This document shows, in pieces, positions 58,479-64,000 of a stretch of DNA of 64,000 bases; the first letter of the stretch is position 1; every line of letters starts with the position of its first letter. A model generated the notes under the pieces. It was not told the origin of the DNA. It made no database searches and saw only the letters and a program-made list of their open reading frames with translations. The DNA is from Sphingomonas turrisvirgatae (GTDB lineage Bacteria; Pseudomonadota; Alphaproteobacteria; Sphingomonadales; Sphingomonadaceae), in the NCBI RefSeq assembly GCF_001721295.1, contig NZ_MDDS01000086.1, forward strand, positions 91,997 through 155,996, read 5' to 3'. The position numbers were made by a program, and so were the translations under genes.

Positions 58479-59903
58479 TCAGTCGGCCGCCGTGCCGCCC
58501 ACCGTCAGGCCCTCGACCAGCAGGGTCGGCTGACCGACGCCGGCGGGGACGCTCTGCCCGCCCTTGCCGCACATGCCGATGCCCTCGTCGAGCGCGAAAT
58601 CGTTACCGATGCCGATCACCTTGGTGAGGCAGGTCGGCCCATCGCCGATCAGCGTCGCGCCCTTGATCGGCGCGCCGATGCGGCCGTTCTCGATGCGATA
58701 GGCCTCGGTGCAGCTGAACACGAACTTGCCCGAGACGATGTCGACCTGCCCGCCGCCGAACGACTTGGCGAAAATGCCCTTCCTGACGCGCGAAAGCAGT
58801 TCGGCGGGATCGTCCTTGCCGCCGCGCATGAAGGTGTTGGTCATGCGCGGCATCGGCGCATGCTGGAAGGATTCGCGTCGGCCGTTGCCGGTCGGCTCGA
58901 CCCCCATGAGGCGCGCGTTCAAGCGGTCCTGCATATACCCCTTGAGGATGCCGTCCTCGATCAGCACCGTCTCGCGCGTCGGCGTGCCTTCGTCGTCGAT
59001 GGACAGCGAGCCGCGCCGGTTGATGATCGACCCATCGTCGACCACGGTGACACCGGGCGCTGCGACACGCTCGCCGATGCGGCCGGAAAAGGCGCTGGTA
59101 CCCTTGCGGTTGAAGTCGCCTTCGAGGCCGTGCCCGACCGCCTCGTGCAGCAGCACGCCGGGCCAGCCCGGGCCGAGCAGCACCGTCATCTCTCCGGCAG
59201 GCGCATCGATCGCTTCGAGATTGACCAGCGCCTGTGCCAGCGCCTCGTCGATCGCGCGGTTCCAGGTTTCGGGTTGCATCAGCCGGTCATAGAGCGCGCG
59301 TCCGCCGGTGCCGTAGCTGCCAGTCTCGCGCCGGCCATTCTGTTCGACCACGATCGAGACGTTGAGGCGCACGAGCGGGCGCACGTCGGTCGCGATAAAG
59401 CCATCCGGCCGCACGATCTCGACCACGCTCCACGAGCCGAGCAGGCTGGCCGAGACCTGTACGACGCGCGGGTCGCGCGCGCGGGCGGCGGCGTCGATCG
59501 CCTGACACAGGTTCACCTTGTCGGCGAAGGGGACGAGGTCGAGCGGATCGGCATCGGTATAGAGGTGCCGGTTGGTTCGCGGCGGGGCGGCGGCGGGCGC
59601 GGCCTGTGCGGGGTCGATCAGCGCCATCGTCTCGCCAGCGCGGCGGATCGCGGCCTCGCTGATCTCATTGGCATGGGCAAAGGCCGTGGTCTCGCCCGAC
59701 ACCGCGCGCAGGCCGAACCCCGAATCGGTGTTGTAGGAAGCGGTCTTCAGCCGGCCGTCATCGAAACCGAACGCCTCGGACTTACGATATTGCAGGTAGA
59801 GTTCGCCGTCCTCGGCACGGGCGAGGATCGAGGCGGTGAGGCGTTGCGCCGCGTCGGCATCGAAGCCGTCGCGATAGAGGAAGCCACGGGGATCGCTGTA
59901 CAT
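58479..59903 (-). CDS. tldD: Metalloprotease TldD
   Basis: The 474-residue protein has the TldD zinc motif HEAVGHGLEGDF at about 253-264 and the C-terminal Cys-containing segment KFVFSCTEAYRIENG. TldD and TldE form a heterodimeric protease that trims unfolded peptides such as microcins and CcdA. tldE/pmbA is not in the window. It starts at ATG 59903, with a REP-like hairpin upstream. Confidence 0.96.
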   Translation of the reverse strand: MYSDPRGFLYRDGFDADAAQRLTASILARAEDGELYLQYRKSEAFGFDDGRLKTASYNTDSGFGLRAVSGETTAFAHANEISEAAIRRAGETMALIDPAQAAPAAAPPRTNRHLYTDADPLDLVPFADKVNLCQAIDAAARARDPRVVQVSASLLGSWSVVEIVRPDGFIATDVRPLVRLNVSIVVEQNGRRETGSYGTGGRALYDRLMQPETWNRAIDEALAQALVNLEAIDAPAGEMTVLLGPGWPGVLLHEAVGHGLEGDFNRKGTSAFSGRIGERVAAPGVTVVDDGSIINRRGSLSIDDEGTPTRETVLIEDGILKGYMQDRLNARLMGVEPTGNGRRESFQHAPMPRMTNTFMRGGKDDPAELLSRVRKGIFAKSFGGGQVDIVSGKFVFSCTEAYRIENGRIGAPIKGATLIGDGPTCLTKVIGIGNDFALDEGIGMCGKGGQSVPAGVGQPTLLVEGLTVGGTAAD

Positions 59904-59940
59904 GCCCGCGAATATAGGGGTGTTAGACGCAGAGGCTACC

Positions 59941-59968
59941 CGTCATCCCGGCAAAAGCCGGGATGACG
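59941..59968. repeat. REP-like perfect hairpin
   Basis: CGTCATCCCGGC, loop AAAA, GCCGGGATGACG is a perfect 12-bp stem between zf-CHCC and tldD. It is the most compact copy of the REP-like family in the window. Confidence 0.8.
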
Positions 59969-59975
59969 TTTATGC

Positions 59976-60206
59976 TCAGACGCTCGCGCCCGCAGCGATG
60001 TCCGGCAGGTCGCCCTGGTCGACGCCGTCGGCCGGGCCGCCGATCAGCACGAAGCGGCGGTCGCAATAGCCACAATCGACATAGCCATGCTCATCGATCT
60101 GAAGATAGACGCGCGGATGGCCGAGCGCAGCCGGAATGCCGGCCTGCGCGCCGTCGCATGCGACACGGGGCTGGGAAACGCGAGTGACTTCGGGCGGTGC
60201 GATCAT
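59976..60206 (-). CDS. Zinc-finger CHCC-domain protein (NDUFS6-like)
   Basis: ATG 60206 gives a 76-residue protein with the zinc ligands Cys17, His30, Cys45 and Cys48 (spacing Cx12Hx14Cx2C) in the segments VACDG, GHPRVYLQI and VDCGYCDRRFVL. This matches the short NDUFS6-like proteins of alphaproteobacteria, which are related to a complex I accessory subunit. The longer upstream frame is not conserved. It is likely transcribed before tldD. Confidence 0.92.
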   Translation of the reverse strand: MIAPPEVTRVSQPRVACDGAQAGIPAALGHPRVYLQIDEHGYVDCGYCDRRFVLIGGPADGVDQGDLPDIAAGASV

Positions 60207-60389
60207 GGAACGCCGGTTAGCAAAGCGCGCCAGTCCGGGCAATCGCCGGCGTCACATGTCGTCAATCGGGTTTCCCAGAGCGTCAGCGCATGTCTTGGCC
60301 GATCTGTGCTGCGCGCGGCGCGAGGTGGGCAAGTGGGTGGGCAAGCGGTTTAGCTTGCCAAGCGCCGCCCGCCGTCCCAATTCGCGGGG

Positions 60390-61304
60390 ATGAGCGACGC
60401 GGCAATCGAGATCGAAGGGCTGTCCAAGACCTATCAGGGCGGCAAGCAGGCATTGAGCGATGTCAGCCTGACCGTGCCGCGCGGGCAGATATTCGGCCTG
60501 CTCGGGCCCAATGGCGCGGGCAAGTCGACGCTGATCAACATCCTGGCGGGACTGGTGAACAAGAGCGCCGGGCGTGCGAGCATCTGGGGCTTCGATATCG
60601 ACCAGCATCCGCGCAACGCCAAGCGCGCGATCGGCATCGTCAATCAGGAGATCCTGTTCGACCCGTTCTTCACGCCGCTCGAGACGCTGGAGATCCAGGC
60701 TGGACTGTACGGCGTGCCCAAGCGTGAGCGGCGGTCGATGGAGCTGCTGCGCGCAGTCCATCTGGACGACAGGGCGAACGCCTATTCGCGCACGCTGTCG
60801 GGCGGCATGAAGCGCCGGCTGATGGTGGCAAAGGCGCTGGTCCACACGCCGCCGGTGCTGGTGCTGGACGAGCCGACCGCCGGCGTCGACATCCAGCTGC
60901 GCCAGCAATTGTGGGAATATGTCCGCGAGCTCAACCAGCGTGGCGTGACGGTGGTGCTGACGACGCATTATCTGGAAGAAGCCGAGCAGCTGTGCGACCG
61001 CATCGCGATCATCAACCACGGCCGGTTGATCGCCAACGAGCCGACGCGCGAGCTGGTCGGCAAGACTCAGGAAAAGGCGGTCGAGGTGACCGTCGATCGC
61101 GACATCGCGGCGCTGCCCGACAATCGCTGCTTCCTGCGCATCGAGCAGAAGGGCGAGCGGACGCTGGTCATCACCTATGCCAAGGACAAGGCGAATGCCG
61201 GCGAGGTGCTGGGCGCGGTGCAGTCGGCCGGGTTCGGGATCGTCGATGTTTCAACGCGAGAGGCAGACCTTGAGGACGTGTTCCTCAGCCTCACCAACAG
61301 CTAA
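60390..61304 (+). CDS. ABC transporter ATP-binding protein (YadG-like)
   Basis: The 304-residue ATPase has Walker A GPNGAGKST at 39-47, the LSGGM signature at 136-140, Walker B LVLDEP and the H-loop TTHYLEEAEQ, then a C-terminal DUF4162-like tail of about 80 residues found in ABC-2 exporters. No permease gene adjoins it: a 2-helix protein and a CBS protein follow. The partner must be elsewhere, or upstream genes have been lost. Substrate unknown. Confidence 0.92.
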   Translation: MSDAAIEIEGLSKTYQGGKQALSDVSLTVPRGQIFGLLGPNGAGKSTLINILAGLVNKSAGRASIWGFDIDQHPRNAKRAIGIVNQEILFDPFFTPLETLEIQAGLYGVPKRERRSMELLRAVHLDDRANAYSRTLSGGMKRRLMVAKALVHTPPVLVLDEPTAGVDIQLRQQLWEYVRELNQRGVTVVLTTHYLEEAEQLCDRIAIINHGRLIANEPTRELVGKTQEKAVEVTVDRDIAALPDNRCFLRIEQKGERTLVITYAKDKANAGEVLGAVQSAGFGIVDVSTREADLEDVFLSLTNS

Positions 61305-61330
61305 GCCCTCCGCGAGGCTATATAGATAGC

Positions 61331-61412
61331 TGCCGCACCGGCCCGCTCCTGACACCCATTTCGGAATATCCTGCCGATGGGTGGCCGGGTGGGGAGCGGG
61401 CGGGTGCGGCGC
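61331..61412. repeat. Degenerate relative of the 33-bp inverted repeat
   Basis: TGCCGCACCGGCCCGCTCC on the left and GGGTGGCCGGGTGGGGAGCGGG...GGTGCGGCGCA on the right are partial reverse complements, with part of the left arm missing. The right arm nearly matches the one at 56353-56385. It lies between the ABC ATPase gene and the next gene. Confidence 0.6.
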
Positions 61413-61438
61413 ATTCAGCGCCGCTGAACTTCAAACGG

Positions 61439-61687
61439 TTATCCCGCGCGGTCGTCGTGACCGCTCGCGTTGCTGACGAAGATCAGGCCCATCAGCACGC
61501 CGCCGAGCAGCACCGACAGGCCGATGCCGATGGCCATTGCGATCGAGGCGTGGAGCTGGAACTCGCCGAGCGAGAGATAGAGCGCGCCGACCGCGAGCAC
61601 CGCGGAGGCGAACGCGATCGCTCCGACCAGCCTGAACATGCGGTGATAGCGGCGGCTGACCGCATCTGCTGATGAATCGCGTCCCAT
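61439..61687 (-). CDS. Small two-helix membrane protein, unknown
   Basis: The 82-residue protein begins MGRDSSADAVSRRYHRMF, has two hydrophobic helices (about 19-40 and 48-72) and a charged C-terminus, GHDDRAG. No family is recognised with confidence. It lies alone between convergent ABC ATPase and divergent CBS genes. Confidence 0.72.
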   Translation of the reverse strand: MGRDSSADAVSRRYHRMFRLVGAIAFASAVLAVGALYLSLGEFQLHASIAMAIGIGLSVLLGGVLMGLIFVSNASGHDDRAG

Positions 61688-61753
61688 GCTCTTTCAATTG
61701 GGGACGAAACATGGGAATCTCAATCGCCTCTGACAGGAAGTAGGAGACTAGCG

Positions 61754-62182
61754 ATGACGATCGCAGCGATCCTGGGCGAAAAGGGGCAGGATGTCGTCAC
61801 CATCGGCAGCGAGGCGACCGTGCGCGAAGCGGTGGCATTGCTGTCGCAGCGGCGGATCGGCGCGGTGCCGGTGTTGACCGACGGCGTGGTGGCCGGCGTC
61901 TTTTCCGAACGCGACGTGATTCATTGCCTGCAAAGCGCGGACGCGGCCGCGCTCGACAAGCCGGTGCGCGAGGTGATGACCGCGCCGGCGATCACCGTAA
62001 CGCGATCTCAGCCGGTGCTCGCCGCGCTCTCGCTGATGACTCAGCGGCGCATCCGCCATCTGCCGGTGGTCGAGGGCGGGCAACTGCTTGGCTTCGTATC
62101 GATCGGCGATCTGGTGAAACACCGCATCGAGCGGATCGAGGCCGAAGCCAACGACCTGCGCGTCTATATCCAGACGGCCTAG
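61754..62182 (+). CDS. CBS-domain protein
   Basis: The 142-residue protein consists of a tandem CBS pair, a Bateman module: RRIGAVPVLTDGVVAGVFSERDV in repeat 1 and RRIRHLPVVEGGQLLGFVSIGDLV in repeat 2. Such free-standing pairs bind adenosyl nucleotides and regulate enzymes or channels; the partner here is unknown. AGTAGGAGA lies before the ATG. Its end overlaps the convergent flippase gene by 4 bp. Confidence 0.92.
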   Translation: MTIAAILGEKGQDVVTIGSEATVREAVALLSQRRIGAVPVLTDGVVAGVFSERDVIHCLQSADAAALDKPVREVMTAPAITVTRSQPVLAALSLMTQRRIRHLPVVEGGQLLGFVSIGDLVKHRIERIEAEANDLRVYIQTA

Positions 62183-63648
62183 CGCCGGATCATCGCAATG
62201 GCTTCGCGCACGGTCGATCGCGCGAACAGCCATAGCCATGCACCATAGATGGCGGCGCCCGCGGCGGTGACGAGGAGGAGATGCGGGAGTGCGCCCATCA
62301 CCGGCAAGCTGTGGTCGAGCAGCGTCACGAGCAGCGCCATCGCGACGGCTGCCGTGACCGGCGGCGCGATGGCGGACAGCCAGCCGCGCCAGGACAGACC
62401 GATCACCGGAAGGCTGCGCCACGCGGTAACGCCCAAGAACACCGGCCAGGCCGCGATCCACGCCATGGCCATGCCGATCACGCCCCAGTGCACGCCCACC
62501 AGGAATGCGGCCGGCAGCAGCAGCGCGCCGATCGCCGAGGTCTGCGCGCCGATACCTGGCCGCCCCCGCGCGTCGGTCGCCGGCGCGAAGAGGATCTGCA
62601 GCGTCATGAACGGCATGGCGAGCGCGAGGAGATGGACAATCGGTGCAGCCTCGCGCCATTTCTCGCCCAGCGCGACCAGCACCAGCGGCTCGGCCGTGGT
62701 CGCCAGGCCGAGATAGAAGGGCATGGCGGCGACCATGATCAGCCGCACCGACTTGGCAAAGGCGGTTGCCGCGCCCGCCGCATCGTCCTGCATCCGCGCA
62801 TAGGCGGAGAAGGCGACTTCGTTGAGCGCGGGCACGAATTTCTGGACCAGGATCTGAGTCAGGAACAGGCTGGTGGTATAGATGCCGAGCGTGTGCGGAT
62901 CGAACAGCCGCCCGGCGATGAACACATCGGCCTGGCTTTGCACGAACCAGAATAGCTGCCCCGCCGCCATCAGCCCGCCGAACCGCGCCATGGCACCGGC
63001 GCCGCGAAAGTCGAAGCTTGGCCACATCAGCGAGTCCGCCGCCCAGGTCATGCCGATCGCGCGCGTGGCGAAGAGCACGATCGGTGCCAACACCAGTGTC
63101 CAGACGCCAAGGCCGGAATAGGCACCGGCCAGCGCAGCGAGCGCGCCGGCAGTGGCGGAGACGAGGTTGACCTGCGCCTGCTTGCGAAAGTCCATCGCTC
63201 GCGCGAGCAAGGCATAGGGAAAGGCGATGAATGGCGTCGCAAGATAGAGCAGCGCCTGGACGCGCAGCAGCTGCGCGACCTCGGGCTGCCGGTAATAAGC
63301 GGCGGCGAGCGGAGCCATCAGGAACTGCGCGGCGCCGAGCGTCAGGTTGAGCAGCAACAGCATGCCGAACAGCTGGCGCATCGCGCGCCGTTCGACATGC
63401 GGCTGCTGAATGAGGCCGCTCGCCAGCCCATAGCCATTGAGCATGTTGAGCAGGACCAGGATCACCTGCGTCATGGCAAAGAGGCCATAGTCGGCAGGAT
63501 CGAGCAGTCGAATCACGAGGAAGGTCGATGCCCAGGCGATGATCTGCCCGACGATCTGCGTCCCCGAACGCCAGATTACCGCGCTGCGGACCTGCTGGCG
63601 CAGCGATTCCCGGGGCTGATTCGTCGGCTGGGCGGTCGATTCGGGCAT
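62179..63648 (-). CDS. Oligosaccharide flippase family protein (Wzx-like)
   Basis: The 489-residue protein has about twelve to fourteen membrane helices with family segments WRSGTQIVGQIIAW, RLLDPADYGLFAMTQV and YARMQDDAAGAATAFAKSV, typical of the MOP/PST exporters that flip lipid-linked polysaccharide units to the periplasm. It is next to the rRNA operon leader and has no adjacent glycosyltransferase; the polysaccharide genes at 24.6-30 kb and 48 kb are the nearest candidates for its substrate pathway. Confidence 0.92.
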   Translation of the reverse strand: MPESTAQPTNQPRESLRQQVRSAVIWRSGTQIVGQIIAWASTFLVIRLLDPADYGLFAMTQVILVLLNMLNGYGLASGLIQQPHVERRAMRQLFGMLLLLNLTLGAAQFLMAPLAAAYYRQPEVAQLLRVQALLYLATPFIAFPYALLARAMDFRKQAQVNLVSATAGALAALAGAYSGLGVWTLVLAPIVLFATRAIGMTWAADSLMWPSFDFRGAGAMARFGGLMAAGQLFWFVQSQADVFIAGRLFDPHTLGIYTTSLFLTQILVQKFVPALNEVAFSAYARMQDDAAGAATAFAKSVRLIMVAAMPFYLGLATTAEPLVLVALGEKWREAAPIVHLLALAMPFMTLQILFAPATDARGRPGIGAQTSAIGALLLPAAFLVGVHWGVIGMAMAWIAAWPVFLGVTAWRSLPVIGLSWRGWLSAIAPPVTAAVAMALLVTLLDHSLPVMGALPHLLLVTAAGAAIYGAWLWLFARSTVREAIAMIRR

Positions 63649-63739
63649 GGCGGCCTTATGCCGGCCACCTCTTTAAGCGGCGTAAATGGCGGTTTTCCGC
63701 GGCTTTCCGTCCGCTTGAAACAAAAATGCAAGAAGGCTG

Positions 63740-63768
63740 TTGACCGAATCCAACACTGGGCATAGAAG
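63740..63768 (+). promoter_or_regulatory. rRNA operon promoter
   Basis: TTGACC (63740-63745) is separated by 17 bases from TAGAAG (63763-63768), both near the sigma-70 consensus, upstream of boxA. Other promoters may also be present in the 240 bases that follow. Confidence 0.6.
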
Positions 63769-63876
63769 CCACTCCACCGACGCGGTGAGCCACACGGAAC
63801 GGCGCGACGGTCACCAAAAACTAGGCGCACAGGTCGCCCCGAGAAAAAGGGGTTAGGCGGTGCGTCGGTTTTTGTC

Positions 63877-63887
63877 GCTCTTTGACA
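63877..63887 (+). promoter_or_regulatory. boxA-like antitermination site of rRNA leader
   Basis: GCTCTTTGACA at 63877-63887 closely resembles boxA, the Nus factor binding site that lets RNA polymerase read through rRNA genes. The region 63888-64000 shows no coding frame of its own and is interpreted as 16S leader; the 16S gene itself is outside the window. Confidence 0.65.
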
Positions 63888-64000
63888 TAGTGATTTTGAT
63901 GAAGGGACATGTGGGCGGCGGCCCCGGGTCTGGCAGCTTCTAGGTGCCAGGTGCTCGGTAAAGAAAAGCCGTTCCATGGGCTTCGTTTGGCGGGACTTTG

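Noticed and set aside
58194..59966. 590-codon open frame on the plus strand
   Set aside because: It is antisense to tldD and crosses the glnK promoter; no motif or ribosome binding site supports it.
1..64000. CRISPR arrays, prophage, insertion sequences and tRNA genes
   Set aside because: I looked for direct repeats with spacers, transposase or integrase motifs, and cloverleaf sequences with a T-loop (GGTTCRA). None was convincing; a dedicated scan (tRNAscan, ISfinder) would be needed to exclude them fully.

Overview
The window is GC-rich, densely packed bacterial chromosome. It most likely comes from a member of the Sphingomonadales (Sphingomonas-like alphaproteobacterium). This rests on the aa3 cytochrome oxidase cluster layout (ctaC-ctaD...ctaB-small ORF-ctaG-ctaE-SURF1), pyrE-pdxJ-acpS-lepB coupling, CcmAB, NrdR-GlyA-RpiB, many GTG/TTG starts with 4-bp ATGA/GTGA overlaps, and REP-like palindromes. 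No phage, plasmid, IS or CRISPR signature was seen, so this reads as core chromosome with accessory envelope genes. The taxon is inferred from gene content, not from a search.

Layout. Positions 1-5.4 kb (mostly minus): a LysE exporter cut by the window edge, rplT-rpmI, hisN, a TrmJ-type RNA methyltransferase, nrdR, glyA, rpiB. Positions 5.4-9.6 kb: a lipoprotein, an SDR, phhB, a zincin-like metallopeptidase, ccmA-ccmB and an RlmI-like methyltransferase. Positions 9.6-18.1 kb (minus): thrC and the terminal-oxidase region SURF1, ctaE, ctaG, a 48-residue membrane protein, ctaB, a DUF1275 protein, ctaD, ctaC. Its promoter is visible near 18.06 kb and a strong terminator lies after ctaD. Positions 18.1-24.6 kb (plus): a tightly coupled run pyrE-pdxJ-acpS-lepB-AI-2E-type permease-maiA-TonB receptor.

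Positions 24.6-29.9 kb hold envelope glycan genes: two GT4 glycosyltransferases, an unknown membrane protein, a DUF2141 protein and a GT39-like membrane enzyme. Positions 30-36 kb hold three peptidases (M49-like lipoprotein, PepN, M28). Positions 36-41 kb carry small metabolic and transport genes, a DUF421 protein and two tandem, evidently paralogous 36/39-residue membrane microproteins missed by normal ORF cut-offs. Positions 41-47.6 kb: a diguanylate cyclase, a secreted peroxiredoxin, an outer-membrane phospholipase A with an extra N-terminal domain, a parS-like palindrome, an ATP-dependent DNA ligase, a small periplasmic protein and a cardiolipin synthase-like PLD protein.

Positions 47.7-50.6 kb: rpoZ with a clear terminator, then a two-gene module. 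It pairs an NfrB-like inner-membrane glycosyltransferase that lacks the usual C-terminal extension with a small protein ending like an outer-membrane barrel. This is the best candidate here for a poorly described system. Positions 50.6-56.3 kb: an acetyltransferase, recQ, a TIGR01244 protein, a small anchored protein, a fatty acid hydroxylase and a GMC oxidoreductase. Positions 56.3-58.3 kb: glnK-amtB, driven by a textbook sigma-54 promoter and closed by a terminator beside a perfect 33-bp inverted repeat. Positions 58.3-63.7 kb: tldD, a CHCC zinc-finger protein, a solitary ABC ATPase, a small membrane protein, a CBS protein and a polysaccharide flippase. The last 350 bases look like an rRNA operon promoter and leader with boxA, so a 16S gene probably begins just past the right edge.
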